From NCBI RefSeq assembly GCF_002434265.1, contig NZ_DJJS01000007.1, positions 368,014-432,013 on the forward strand: a stretch of 64,000 bases of DNA, in the 5' to 3' direction. This DNA comes from Pseudomonas sp. UBA6562 (GTDB lineage Bacteria > Pseudomonadota > Gammaproteobacteria > Pseudomonadales > Pseudomonadaceae). Below the pieces are notes generated by a model that worked only from the letters and a program-made list of their open reading frames with translations, did not search any database and was not told the DNA's origin. Position numbers and translations under genes: made by a program. Shown here in pieces: positions 25,137-34,467 of this stretch; positions within the stretch are counted from its first letter, which is position 1; the number at the start of each line of letters is the position of its first letter.

Positions 25137-26179
25137 AGCGACCAATCCTCCGAAACAGTCCCGGCAAGGTGCTGGCCCAAGGCGGCGAGGTCGCGTTCGG
25201 CGTGGCTCTGACGCAGGTAGACAGGCAGGTCGGCGCTCAGCCTCGCGAAATGGCCGCTTCGACAGAACGGCGTTGCGCCCAGGGCGCGACCGACATGCCG
25301 GATGACATCTCCGGCGGCCGCCTCGACCACGGCGCGGGTACGGCGTACCGGCAGCTCGGCGTTGGCCGCCGGATGGCGGTCGATCCAGCGCGCGCAATCG
25401 TGAAGCGCCAAGCGGGCGCCTTGCAGGGCCATGTCCGCCGCGCCCAGATGCGCTTGGGCATGGGCGTCGGCCTGCGGCTTGCGGCAATGCTCGCGCAAGT
25501 ACCGCGCGAGCGCCTCGGCCGCACCGTACCAACAGGCTGCTATGCCGCCGCCGCCCTGCCAGAAGCCTGGTCGGTCAAGGTACTGGCCAGGTGCGCCGAT
25601 GGCGATGCCAGGGCTGTGGTCGAAGTCGATCTCGATGCTTGCCGTGCTGGCCATGCCCACTGCCTGCCAGCCTTGGGTGGTGACGCGTTGCGTGGAATGC
25701 TTGAGGTCGATGGCCACCAGTTGCGGCCGATCGTCGCCGTCCCAGGCCGTGATCAACGCACGGTCGATCTGCAACGCACCCGAGCACCAGGCCTTGCGTC
25801 CGCCCAGGCGCACCTGGTCGCCGTCGCGGGCGACGATCCGCGCCCGTGCGTCCGGTGGTTCGGACGCCCATACGCCCCAGATGCCCTCACGGGCGAAGCT
25901 GGTCGGTGCGCATTCGGCCAGAATCGCCAGGGCATCGGTATGGCCTTCGTACAGTTTGGCCAGCCCCAAGTCGCAGCCTGCCACCCGTGCAAGGGTCTGC
26001 CAGCGTTGCAAGGTGCGGCCCTGGCCAGGCAGCGGTAGGGCGTCGTAGTGGCTGCCGCAGAGCGAGCGCATCAGAGTCTCGAGCGCAGCATCGAGGCCAG
26101 GCGCGGCGGGCCGTGCGGTGAAGCCGTCGAGCAGGGTGTCGAGCGACGGTGGGGCGATGGCGGTGGCGGTGGAAAGCAT
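25133..26179 (-). CDS. Acyl-CoA dehydrogenase-like protein
   Basis: 348 residues, a little shorter than standard acyl-CoA dehydrogenases. GIWGVWASEP, VRLGGRKAWCSGALQID and TQGWQAVGMASTASIEIDF match the middle beta domain that binds FAD, and the C-terminal half is helical (GAAEALARYLREH, AAGDVIRHVGRALGATPF). The catalytic base could not be placed with confidence. The start at 26179 matches the expected N terminus; an ATG at 26245 overlaps the ligD stop by four bases and is a real alternative. First of three overlapping genes with a methyltransferase and glycosyltransferase, which suggests oxidation of a bound acyl or amino intermediate rather than beta-oxidation. Confidence 0.8.
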   Translation of the reverse strand: MLSTATAIAPPSLDTLLDGFTARPAAPGLDAALETLMRSLCGSHYDALPLPGQGRTLQRWQTLARVAGCDLGLAKLYEGHTDALAILAECAPTSFAREGIWGVWASEPPDARARIVARDGDQVRLGGRKAWCSGALQIDRALITAWDGDDRPQLVAIDLKHSTQRVTTQGWQAVGMASTASIEIDFDHSPGIAIGAPGQYLDRPGFWQGGGGIAACWYGAAEALARYLREHCRKPQADAHAQAHLGAADMALQGARLALHDCARWIDRHPAANAELPVRRTRAVVEAAAGDVIRHVGRALGATPFCRSGHFARLSADLPVYLRQSHAERDLAALGQHLAGTVSEDWSL

Positions 26180-26241
26180 CGGCTCAATTCCATTGTCCGT
26201 GGAGCGGTGTTTGAGGGCAGCGTCGGCGCCGAGCGCAGCGG

Positions 26242-28791
26242 TCATCGCTCCACGCCCAACTGCCGGCGCATGCCTTTGGTGATCGATTGGCGCGTGCTGG
26301 CGAAGTCGGCCCACGGGTCTTCGAAGTCGGTCAGGCGTTCGAGCAGCGTGTCGATGTTCCACTGGTCGGCGCCCTTCAAATGCGAGAGTTCTTCACGGGC
26401 GATCGGCACCGACACGCTCATGCCCGGTCGGGCACGCAGGGAATAGGCGCACACGGTGGTCGCGCCCAAGCCGTTGCGCAGATAGTCGATGTAAATCTTG
26501 CCGACCCGGTTCTTGGGGCCGGCCACCGCGCTCAGGCGGTCAGGGAACAATCCGGCCAGGTGCTCGACGATGGCTTGAGTGAAGGCTTTGACTTCATCCC
26601 ACCCAGCGCGTCGGGTCAGGGGCACGACCAGGTGCAGGCCTTTGCCGCCGCTGGTCTTGATGAAGCTCTTCAGCCCCAGGGTGTCGAGCAGGGTCAAGGT
26701 CAACTGGGTCGCTTCGATCATGGCCTTCCACGGCAAGGCCGGGTCGGGGTCGAGGTCGAGCACGAAGCGGTCGGGCTTGTCGAAGGACGTCTCGATAGCG
26801 TTCCAGGTGTGCAGCTCGACGGTATTCATCTGCACCGCGCCCAACAGGGCGGTGGGGCTGCCGAGCACCATCGCCGCCTGGCCGGCCTCGGTTTTGGTGT
26901 AGGTGCGGATGTCCGGCAGTTTGAGGTGCGCGGCGTGCTTCTGGAAGAACAGCTCGCCGCCCAGCCCCTCCGGCGCACGGACCAGCGCCACGGGACGGCG
27001 TTGCAGGTGCGGCATGATCCAGGGGGCGACTTGGGCGTAATACTCGGCGATGCGCCGCTTGGTCACGCCCGTGCTGGGGTCGATGACGCGGTCGGGATGG
27101 GTCAGGTGCAGCTCGCCGTTGGAGTTCAGTCGGCGTTCGGCAGTCGCAGTTCTACTGGCAGCGGCCTTGCCGGGCCGTTTTTCGCTTGCGGCTGGCTCGG
27201 CCTGTTCATGGCCGATGCCTTGCGCGGGCTTGTCTTCGCGCAGGCCATGAAATACCGCATGGCGCACGATGCCGTCGCGGGTCATCTGCGTGTAGGCGAC
27301 TTCGGCCAGCAACGTCGGGCTGAGCCAATGCACGCCCCGGGCGGCCGCGCCGGCAGGAAGGTTGAGCAGAACGGGCGGCTCGGCCCGTAACGGTTGCAGC
27401 CGATCGTGCAGGTGTTCGAGGGTCTGCGCGCTGAAACCGGTGCCGACCCGGCCGGCATAACGCAGCCGGCCTCGTTCGTCGTGCAGCGCCAGCAGCAAGG
27501 CGCCCAGGCCCTGACGACTGCCTTTGGGGTCGGTATAGCCGACGATGATGAATTCCTGACGCTGCTGGCATTTGAGTTTGATCCAGTCGCGGCTGCGCTG
27601 TTCGCGGTAAGGGCTGTCGGCACGTTTGCCGATCAGGCCTTCGAGCTGCAACTGGCAGGCGCTCGCCAGCAACGAATCGACCGGCGCTTCGAAATCTTCG
27701 GAGTAGCGCAGGGCATCTGAGTCGTTACTTTGCAACGCATCGGCCAGCATGGCGCGGCGTTCGTGCAGTGGCGCATCGCGCAGGTCCTGGCCGTCGAGCC
27801 AGGGTGCGTCGAACAGGTAATAAGTCAGCGCACTGTCGTCGCTCTCGTCGAAGGCGTTTTGCAGCGCCTGGAAGTCGGCCACGCCTTCCTCGTCGATGAC
27901 CACCACTTCGCCGTCGAGCCAACCCGACTTGAGTTTGAGCTTGCGCAGCGCCTCGACCTGGCGCGGCATTTTGGCGCTCCAGTCATGGCCGTTGCGGGTA
28001 TACAGGCGGATGTCCTTGCCATCGATCCGCGCGAGCAGGCGATAGCCGTCGAACTTCACTTCGTAGCGCCAATCGCCAGACGGGGGCTCGTCCACCAGGG
28101 TCGCCAGCTGCGGGCTCATCTGCTCGGGCAAGGCCGCTTTGCGTCGGCTGGGCTTGGCGGGCTTCGCCACGGCTTTGGTGGCCGTAGCTTTGGTGTCGGA
28201 CGTGGCAGCGGCCTTTGCGTCAGCGCCTAGGCCCGGCAGCACGGCATCGCTGAGCACGCTGTCGGGCAGCGCCTCGACGATGCGGTACTCGTCTTCGCTA
28301 CGCGCCTGCTCGTCGTTGGACTTGACCAACAGCCACTGCTCCTTCTTGCCCGCCAAGTGCGTGCGAAACAGGTTCCAGGTACCCGACAGCTTTTCCCCTT
28401 GCAGACGAAAACGCAGTTTGCCTTTCTCATAGGCCGCACGGGCGTCGCCTTCCGGCTCCCAAATGCCGCGGTCCCAGACGATGACGTCGCCTGCACCGTA
28501 GTGGCCCTCGGGAATGGAGCCCTCGAAACTGGCGTAGTCGAGCGGATGGTCTTCCACGTGCACGGCCAGGCGGCGCTGCTTGGGGTCGAGCGAAGGACCT
28601 TTGGGAATCGCCCAGCTTTTCAGGGTGCCATCGAGTTCCAGGCGGAAGTCGTAGTGCAAGTGGCTGGCATCGTGTTTCTGGATGCAGAACTGCAACGCAT
28701 GGGCCTTGCGCGTCTTGCGGCCGGTGCCGGCAGGTTCGGGCGTGGCGGCGAAATTCCGCTTGCGCTGGTATTCCTGCAACGGCTTGGCCAT
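26242..28791 (-). CDS. ligD: LigD, multifunctional ATP-dependent DNA ligase (non-homologous end joining)
   Basis: 849 residues with the three LigD domains in Pseudomonas order. The 3'-phosphoesterase (about 30-170) carries HDASHLHYDFR. The ATP-dependent ligase (about 220-520) has adenylated Lys K246 in YEVKFDGYR and later EGLIGKRADSPY. The primase-polymerase (about 560-840) has FVLDLDPDP and KTSGGKGLHLVVPL. It repairs double-strand breaks with Ku; no ku gene lies in the window. The start at 28791 has GGAG upstream; a longer frame to 28824 lacks support. Its stop overlaps a possible start of the following acyl-CoA dehydrogenase-like gene, so it may head that operon. Divergent from the acidic protein gene. 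Confidence 0.95.
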   Translation of the reverse strand: MAKPLQEYQRKRNFAATPEPAGTGRKTRKAHALQFCIQKHDASHLHYDFRLELDGTLKSWAIPKGPSLDPKQRRLAVHVEDHPLDYASFEGSIPEGHYGAGDVIVWDRGIWEPEGDARAAYEKGKLRFRLQGEKLSGTWNLFRTHLAGKKEQWLLVKSNDEQARSEDEYRIVEALPDSVLSDAVLPGLGADAKAAATSDTKATATKAVAKPAKPSRRKAALPEQMSPQLATLVDEPPSGDWRYEVKFDGYRLLARIDGKDIRLYTRNGHDWSAKMPRQVEALRKLKLKSGWLDGEVVVIDEEGVADFQALQNAFDESDDSALTYYLFDAPWLDGQDLRDAPLHERRAMLADALQSNDSDALRYSEDFEAPVDSLLASACQLQLEGLIGKRADSPYREQRSRDWIKLKCQQRQEFIIVGYTDPKGSRQGLGALLLALHDERGRLRYAGRVGTGFSAQTLEHLHDRLQPLRAEPPVLLNLPAGAAARGVHWLSPTLLAEVAYTQMTRDGIVRHAVFHGLREDKPAQGIGHEQAEPAASEKRPGKAAASRTATAERRLNSNGELHLTHPDRVIDPSTGVTKRRIAEYYAQVAPWIMPHLQRRPVALVRAPEGLGGELFFQKHAAHLKLPDIRTYTKTEAGQAAMVLGSPTALLGAVQMNTVELHTWNAIETSFDKPDRFVLDLDPDPALPWKAMIEATQLTLTLLDTLGLKSFIKTSGGKGLHLVVPLTRRAGWDEVKAFTQAIVEHLAGLFPDRLSAVAGPKNRVGKIYIDYLRNGLGATTVCAYSLRARPGMSVSVPIAREELSHLKGADQWNIDTLLERLTDFEDPWADFASTRQSITKGMRRQLGVER

Positions 28792-28950
28792 GGCGATAGG
28801 CTCCGTAAGGGAATGGACGTCCATTGGATGGGAGCACGGCCACGTTACGGGAGTTCAATAAAACGGACGAGGGTAGGGCGTGCGAGAAACTGAATCATTC
28901 GGTCCCTGGCGCAGTCGACCGTATGGACTAAATTCGATGGAGTGCCTCCC

Positions 28951-29415
28951 ATGGCCCAAGCAGACGAAAAGCGCGCATACACCCCGACCGAGATCGACAC
29001 CATCGAGGACCGTATCGGCAGTGTCCACCCCCTCGATTTCAATGAGGATGACGACGCGCCCAAAGGTCGCATCGGCGATGAGCTTCCCGAAGCCGAGGCC
29101 GACCTGGAGTTTCCGCAAGAGCGTGCCGCCGAAGCCGGCATGACCGGGGGCGAGGCGCTGAGCGAAGGCGTGCACGAAGATGGCGTTACCGACGACGACA
29201 TGAGCCCAGAGACGCTGCTGCCTGACGACGGCGCGCTCGACCAGCACGACCTGGGCAGTGCCGCGACCCCAGCCGACCAGGATCTGACCGAGGTGGATGC
29301 CGAGCAAATCGGTGCCGGCCACGGCCAGGACGAAGCCGAACTGGCCCATACCCATCCGCTGGATGGCAAGCCATGGTCGGACGACGAAGTTCCGGACGAC
29401 CGGAATAACGCGTGA
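28951..29415 (+). CDS. Highly acidic protein of unknown function
   Basis: 154 residues rich in Asp and Glu with few aromatic residues; segments such as NEDDDAPKGRIGDE, GVTDDDMSPETLL and DGKPWSDDEVPDD suggest a largely disordered protein. No domain recognised. Similar Pseudomonas proteins are sometimes labelled serine kinase/phosphatase, but nothing in the sequence shows catalysis. GATGGAG before the ATG supports the start. Cotranscription with the metallothionein 44 bases downstream is likely; an acidic partner beside a metal-binding protein is suggestive but unproven. Confidence 0.8.
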   Translation: MAQADEKRAYTPTEIDTIEDRIGSVHPLDFNEDDDAPKGRIGDELPEAEADLEFPQERAAEAGMTGGEALSEGVHEDGVTDDDMSPETLLPDDGALDQHDLGSAATPADQDLTEVDAEQIGAGHGQDEAELAHTHPLDGKPWSDDEVPDDRNNA

Positions 29416-29459
29416 CACCGGACCACCGGCCACGCGCACAACCCTTGGAGGAAAGTACG

Positions 29460-29645
29460 ATGACCAGCCAGACCTGTGCCTGCCCGCACTGCAACTGCGA
29501 ACTCGACAACCATGCCGTCGAGCGCGGTGGCAAGCGCTACTGCTGCGATGCTTGCGCCAGTGGCCATGCCCACGGCGAAGCCTGTCAGATGGGCCAATGC
29601 GGCTGCGCCAAGAGCGCCAGCGGCGGCGACCGACGCTCCAGCTGA
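29460..29645 (+). CDS. Bacterial metallothionein
   Basis: 61 residues with ten Cys (6, 8, 11, 13, 28, 29, 32, 42, 47, 49) and His at 10, 18, 36 and 38. The order CxCxxCxC ... YCCDACASGHAHGEAC ... CGC is that of SmtA/BmtA-type metallothioneins, which bind zinc and cadmium in a cluster at the N-terminal zinc-finger-like fold. The family usually has nine or ten Cys and Pseudomonas members carry an extended tail, as here. TTGGAGGAAAGTACG is a very good ribosome-binding site. Probably stores or buffers zinc under stress. Confidence 0.93.
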   Translation: MTSQTCACPHCNCELDNHAVERGGKRYCCDACASGHAHGEACQMGQCGCAKSASGGDRRSS

Positions 29646-29721
29646 TGGTGGGTAACGATTCGGACGTGTAATAGCGGCTTGATGACTGATGCCGGTCATT
29701 CAGCCTGAACCACTGCCCATT

Positions 29722-29880
29722 GGGGCCGCTTTGCGGCCCATCGCGGCTAAAGCCGCTCCCACGAAACAGATGTAATCCTACGGAAAAGCTTTGCGGCCCA
29801 TCGCGGCTTGAGCCGCTCCGAAGAAACAGGCGTAATCCTGTGGGAGCGGCTTCAGCCGCGATGGGCCGCAAAGCGGCCCT
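29722..29880. repeat. Cluster of three REP palindromes
   Basis: Three REP-type elements at about 29722-29762, 29786-29820 and 29840-29880. Each contains the stem GCGGCT-nnn-AGCCGC next to a GCCGC-tttGCGGC stem; the third is inverted relative to the first two. The spacers also repeat (GAAACAG...GTAATCCT). They fill the space between the convergent metallothionein and PQQ dehydrogenase genes. REP elements in the P. putida group are typically intergenic and often mobilised by RAYT transposases; none is nearby. Confidence 0.85.
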
Positions 29881-29896
29881 GGCAATCGCACCAACC

Positions 29897-32332
29897 TCAG
29901 TGCTTGTGCTCATCCTCCGGCAGCGCATAGGCGATCACATAATCGCCACGGTCCGTCGACTGCCGCGCACCGCCTGCGGTGACCACCACATATTGCTTGC
30001 CGGTCTTGGGCGATACGTAGGTCATCGGGCCGCCTTGGCTACCCACGGGCAGACGGGCTTTCCAGATTTCCTCGCCGTTGGCGCTGTTGTACGCGCGTAG
30101 ATAGAAGTCCTGAGTCCCGGCGATGAACACCAGGCCGCCCTGGGTCGACAGGGTGCCGCCCAGCGTCGGCAGGCCGATGTTGATCGGCAGGTGCATGCGG
30201 ATGCCCAAGGGGCCGGTGTCTTCTACGGTGCCGACCGGCACTTGCCATGCGACCTGGCGGGTCTTCATGTCGATGGCGGTCAGGGTCCCGAAAGGCGGCG
30301 CTTGGCAAGGGATGCCGGCGATCGACAGGAAGCGGTTCTTGTTCACTGCATACGGCGTGCCCTTGAGCGGTACGGCGCCCATGCCGGTGTTCAGCGCTTC
30401 GCCGCCGGACGAGGCGGGCGTATTTTTCTGCGCCGGCACCATCTGCACCCATAGGCCCAGGCGCATGTCGTTGACGAAGATGAAGCCATGCACCGGGTCG
30501 GTCGACAAACTGCCCCAGTTCATGCCACCCAGCGAGCCCGGGAAGCTCAGCGAGCGGTCGGTACCGGGTGCGGTGTACAACCCGTCGTAGCGCATGCCCT
30601 TGAAGTCGATGCGGCACAGCAGTTGGTCATAGGGCGTGGCGCCCCACATGTCCGACTCGGTGAGGGTCTGTGCGCCGATCTGCGGCATACCTACCGATTT
30701 GGGCTGAGTCGGCGAATAGGGCTCATTGGGAATGTTACCGGGCTTGACCGGCACGTCCTCGACCTTGGTCAGCGGCTGGCCGGTGGCGCGGTCGAGCACG
30801 TAGATCTGCCCGGCCTTGGTGCCGATCACCACGGCAGGCACGGTGGTGCCGTCGTCGCGGGTGAAGTCGATCAGGCTCGGCTGCATGGGCAGGTCGAAGT
30901 CCCAGAGGTCGTTGTGTACGGTCTGGTACACCCACTTCTGGTTGCCGGTGGTGGCGTCGAGCGCCAGTACCGAGGCGCCGTAGGTGTGGTCCAGGCGCGT
31001 GCGTTCGACGCCATAGATGTCGGTCGACGACGAGCCCATCGGCAGGAATACCGTGTTCATCGCCGGATCGTAGGACATCGGCGCCCAGCTGTTGGGGGTG
31101 CTGCGCACGTAGGTCTGCCCGGCCTCAGGTGCCTCGCGCCGTTCGGGGTTGCCAGGGTCGAAGGCCCAGCGCATCTGCCCGGTGATGACGTCGAAGCCGC
31201 GCAGCACGCCGCCCGGCATGTCGGTCTGCACGTTGTCGGCCACACGTCCACCGACCACTACCGTAGTCCCGGCCATCAGCGGCGCCGACGACAGCTGGTA
31301 GTAGGAGTCGGGAACGTTGCCCAGGCCTTCCAGCAGGTTGACCTGGCCGTGGTTGCCGAAGCCTTCGCAGAACGCACCGGTATCGGCATCCACGGCGATC
31401 AGGCGGCCGTCGATGGTGTTGGTCAGCAGGCGGCGCTGGCAATTGGCGCCAGGCGCCACTTGGGCGGCTGCCACGGGCGTGCTGTTGGGTTGGGTCGGCT
31501 GCGCCAACGGCGCGCTGGCGTCGAAATAGGCCAGGCCGCGGCAACGCTGCCAGACCTTGGACTGGGCGTTGATGGCGTTTTTCCACAACTCATTGCCGGT
31601 GTCGGCATCGAGCGCGATCAGGTTGTTGTGCGGCGTGCAGATGAACACCTTGTCGCCGATCTGCAGAGGGGTGAGCTGGTCTTCGGCACCGTTGCCGTCG
31701 CTGATCGCCACATCGCCGGTGTGGTAGGTCCAGGCCACCTTGAGTTTGGCGACAGTGTCGCGGTTGATCTGGTCCAGTGCGGCGAAGCGGCTGCCGCCTT
31801 CGGTGTTGCCGTAGTGGGCCCAGTCCTTCTGCGCAGTGGCGGGGCCGACCGGGGTCAGGCCGGGGCCGTTGCCGGTGGGTGCGACGCTGGGGTGGGCGAC
31901 GAACATGTTGACCACGGTCACCGCAAGCAGCACGGCCATGACGCCCGCCACGCCGTAGGCGCCGCGCCCAGCGTTACCGCCATGGGCGCGCACCAGCAGC
32001 GGGTAGACCAACGCCACCACCAAACCAATGGCGCCGAACATGAACAGCCGCGAGAACAGCGGCCAGAACGCTAGGCCCGCATCGGCCACCGCCCAGACAG
32101 CGGTTGCGGCCAGAAACGCGGCGAACAGCCAGGCGCCGAGCGGTTTGCGCAGGGCGATCAGCACCCCGGCCAAGGCCATGGCCGCACCGCCGAGCAGGAA
32201 GTACCAGGAACCGCCACGGCTGATCAGTTTGATGCCGCCAGCGGCCAGGAGCAGGCCGAGCAGGGCGATGACCACGCCCAGGCCGACCAGAAACAGAAGG
32301 GAAACGCCCGAAGGGCGCGAGGTGGGTTTCAT
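29897..32332 (-). CDS. Membrane-bound PQQ-dependent dehydrogenase, glucose/quinate/shikimate family
   Basis: 811 residues. Five membrane helices occupy about 1-145, then a periplasmic eight-bladed PQQ propeller. Landmarks are DWAHYGNTEGGSRFAALDQI, TPLQIGDKVFICTPHNNLIALD, and NDLWDFDLPMQPSLIDF containing the catalytic Asp region, plus SPKTGKQYVVVTAGGARQS near the end. Enzymes of this family oxidise glucose to gluconate or quinate/shikimate to 3-dehydro forms at the periplasmic face and pass electrons to ubiquinone. Which substrate is used cannot be decided; neither an OprB porin nor quinate genes are adjacent. Confidence 0.92.
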   Translation of the reverse strand: MKPTSRPSGVSLLFLVGLGVVIALLGLLLAAGGIKLISRGGSWYFLLGGAAMALAGVLIALRKPLGAWLFAAFLAATAVWAVADAGLAFWPLFSRLFMFGAIGLVVALVYPLLVRAHGGNAGRGAYGVAGVMAVLLAVTVVNMFVAHPSVAPTGNGPGLTPVGPATAQKDWAHYGNTEGGSRFAALDQINRDTVAKLKVAWTYHTGDVAISDGNGAEDQLTPLQIGDKVFICTPHNNLIALDADTGNELWKNAINAQSKVWQRCRGLAYFDASAPLAQPTQPNSTPVAAAQVAPGANCQRRLLTNTIDGRLIAVDADTGAFCEGFGNHGQVNLLEGLGNVPDSYYQLSSAPLMAGTTVVVGGRVADNVQTDMPGGVLRGFDVITGQMRWAFDPGNPERREAPEAGQTYVRSTPNSWAPMSYDPAMNTVFLPMGSSSTDIYGVERTRLDHTYGASVLALDATTGNQKWVYQTVHNDLWDFDLPMQPSLIDFTRDDGTTVPAVVIGTKAGQIYVLDRATGQPLTKVEDVPVKPGNIPNEPYSPTQPKSVGMPQIGAQTLTESDMWGATPYDQLLCRIDFKGMRYDGLYTAPGTDRSLSFPGSLGGMNWGSLSTDPVHGFIFVNDMRLGLWVQMVPAQKNTPASSGGEALNTGMGAVPLKGTPYAVNKNRFLSIAGIPCQAPPFGTLTAIDMKTRQVAWQVPVGTVEDTGPLGIRMHLPINIGLPTLGGTLSTQGGLVFIAGTQDFYLRAYNSANGEEIWKARLPVGSQGGPMTYVSPKTGKQYVVVTAGGARQSTDRGDYVIAYALPEDEHKH

Positions 32333-32438
32333 GCCAAGAGTTCTCGCAGGTGGAATGGGCGAGAGTCTAAGCGCTTAGCAAGCTAATTAACAAGTTGGTA
32401 CATAATATTTGGTGGCGAATTGTCGCAGGCTATTCGGC

Positions 32439-33299
32439 CTACTGCGGCGTGCCGAACAGCCCGGTCCAATAGATCCCGGCGTCGCTTTTCGGGTCGACGG
32501 CATAGGCGGCACCCAGTTCGTGGAAAGCCGGGTTCATCAGGGTGGCGCAGTGCCCAGGGCTGGCCAGCCAGCCATCGACCACCTTGCGTGGCGTGTCGCG
32601 GCCGGCGGCGATGTTCTCGCCGATCTGCTGATACAGGTAGCCGGCCAGCTCGGCGCGGTCGCCAGGGGTGCGGCCGTCCCGGTCGATGTGGTCGAAGAAG
32701 TTCTGGTTGGCCATGGCCCGGGTATGGGTGGCGGCCACGCCTGCCAGCACGTCGTTCCAGGTCAGCGGCGGCGCTTCGGCGAAAGGCTGGCCGCCACACT
32801 GGCGCGGCAGCTTGCGTGCGGCATTGACCTCTTGCAGCAGCTTTTGCCCTTCGGCCTGCCAATCGCCGAGTCGGCCGCTGAGCAGGGGGCGCGCCAGCAC
32901 GATGCGCCAATCGCGGCCCTCCTGGCTGACGCCGATGTCGACGAACTGTGGGTCGAGCACCACTTGGCAGAAGCTTTCCTTGATCACGTTCATCGCCGCA
33001 TTGGCATCGCGCGGCCCGGACAGGCTGATGGCCTGTACGTTGACCATCGGGTAGGCCGCGCGGCTCATGGCCTGTTGCAGGTCGCGGGTGCCCTCGGGGG
33101 ACAGCGCCAGGCGCGTGTCGCTGTTGAGTGGCGGCAGCTCGAGGGAGGCTTCGCCGCCACAGGGCTGGGCCTGGCTGCGCCAAAGGTTGATGGCGTCGAT
33201 CAGGTGCGCTTCTTCGCCGCTGACGGCCAGCGCCTGGGGCGACAAGGTCAGGCCGAGCGACAGGGCGGCGCAACAGGCCGCTGAGGTGAGGACGCGCAT
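32439..33299 (-). CDS. Secreted CAP-domain (SCP/PR-1-like) protein
   Basis: 286 residues with a signal peptide (cleavage after about residue 25, SPQALA). The C-terminal part is a CAP domain: ATHTRAMANQNFFDHIDRDG, GENIAAG and DGWLASPGHCATLMNP are its classic motifs, with the conserved His and Glu residues. The N-terminal half (about 30-150) is a related but diverged repeat of the same fold or a unique domain. CAP proteins are secreted; bacterial functions are mostly unknown. GGGAGATCAC before the ATG at 33299 fixes the start. It is transcribed towards the PQQ dehydrogenase gene, about 100 bases away. Confidence 0.88.
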   Translation of the reverse strand: MRVLTSAACCAALSLGLTLSPQALAVSGEEAHLIDAINLWRSQAQPCGGEASLELPPLNSDTRLALSPEGTRDLQQAMSRAAYPMVNVQAISLSGPRDANAAMNVIKESFCQVVLDPQFVDIGVSQEGRDWRIVLARPLLSGRLGDWQAEGQKLLQEVNAARKLPRQCGGQPFAEAPPLTWNDVLAGVAATHTRAMANQNFFDHIDRDGRTPGDRAELAGYLYQQIGENIAAGRDTPRKVVDGWLASPGHCATLMNPAFHELGAAYAVDPKSDAGIYWTGLFGTPQ

Positions 33300-33597
33300 G
33301 GTGATCTCCCTATGACTGACAGCGGCCCTTTCCCAGGGACGCGCTGCCATCCTACACAAGCACCGGGCGTTTGGCCCTGCGCCGTGCATCGAGCTGAAGG
33401 CACCGCCGGTAAGCGGCTAAAGGAGGCAGTAGACCGGTCTTACCGGCAAAAGTGCGACGCAACGCACACATGGCAGGGGCGAACGGCCCGGCATGACGAT
33501 GGATCGGTCTGCAGTCAGCCACGGCTGCACACGGCCTCGGCCGCCATGCGCCAGCGTGACCCGAGGCGGCTGTCTTCGCCTCAATGCCGAGCGTGGA

Positions 33598-34467
33598 TCA
33601 AGCGCGTGGCCGTTCGCCATGCCCACGTGCTCCGCCATAGCCCTGGCTGATGCGGTCGATGACCATGGCCAGCGCCACGATGGCCAGGCCCGCTTGCAGC
33701 CCCTGACCGACGTTGAGGGTCTGAATGCCGGCCAGCACGTCTTCGCCCAAGCCACGGGCGCCGATCATGGAGGCCACGACCACCATCGACAGGGCCATCA
33801 TCACCGATTGGTTGAGCCCGGCCATGATGCTCGGCATGGCCAGTGGCAAGGCGACCCGGCGCAAGCCTTGCCAGCGGCTGGCCCCCAGCCCGCGCGCCGC
33901 CTTGAGCAGCGACGGGTCGATCTGGGCCAGGCCCAGATGGGTCAGGCGCACCAGCGGGGGCAAAGCGTAGATCAGCGTGGCGAACACCGCCGGCACCTTG
34001 CCCAGGCCGAACAGCATCAGCACCGGAATCAGATAGACGAAAGCCGGCAGGGTCTGCATGACGTCCAACACCGGCAACAGCAGCCGCCGCGCCAGCGCGC
34101 GGGTGGTCAGGAGCACGCCCAGCGGCACGCCGATCAGCACGCACAGCCCAGTGCTCACCAGTACCAGGGCCAAGGTCTGCAACAGTTTGTCCCACAAGCC
34201 GAGCATGCCGATGCCGGTCACCAGCGCCATCAGCACCAGCGCCCGCAACACGCTACGGTTGGCATGCCAGGCCAGAACGCCGACCACGGCCACCAGCAGC
34301 CACCAGGGCATCATCCGCAACAGGTCTTCCAACCCCACCAGGAGACCCAGCAGTTGGTTCGACACATTGCGCAGAGGTTCGCCGTAATGCAGCACCAGCC
34401 AATCGACCCAGGCGTTGATGCCGTCGGCGAAGGAGAACTGCAAGCTTTCGGGAAAGCCACCGCTCAC
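33598..34467 (-). CDS. ABC transporter permease, ProW/OpuAB-like
   Basis: 289 residues with five or six membrane helices and the binding-protein-dependent transport motif (KAARGLGASRWQGLRRVALPL). The layout resembles glycine betaine/proline permeases. The GTG at 34467 overlaps the stop of the substrate-binding gene by four bases (GTGA), so the two are coupled; a longer frame would run into that gene. No ATPase gene follows, so an ATPase from elsewhere must energise it. Probable substrates are quaternary amines. Confidence 0.88.
   Translation of the reverse strand: MSGGFPESLQFSFADGINAWVDWLVLHYGEPLRNVSNQLLGLLVGLEDLLRMMPWWLLVAVVGVLAWHANRSVLRALVLMALVTGIGMLGLWDKLLQTLALVLVSTGLCVLIGVPLGVLLTTRALARRLLLPVLDVMQTLPAFVYLIPVLMLFGLGKVPAVFATLIYALPPLVRLTHLGLAQIDPSLLKAARGLGASRWQGLRRVALPLAMPSIMAGLNQSVMMALSMVVVASMIGARGLGEDVLAGIQTLNVGQGLQAGLAIVALAMVIDRISQGYGGARGHGERPRA

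Noticed and set aside
24537..25532. Longer methyltransferase frame starting inside the acyl-CoA dehydrogenase-like gene
   Set aside because: The first 132 residues are an out-of-frame reading of the upstream gene; the domain starts at 25136.
30488..32074. 528-codon plus-strand frame
   Set aside because: Antisense to the PQQ dehydrogenase, whose propeller repeats are continuous on the other strand.
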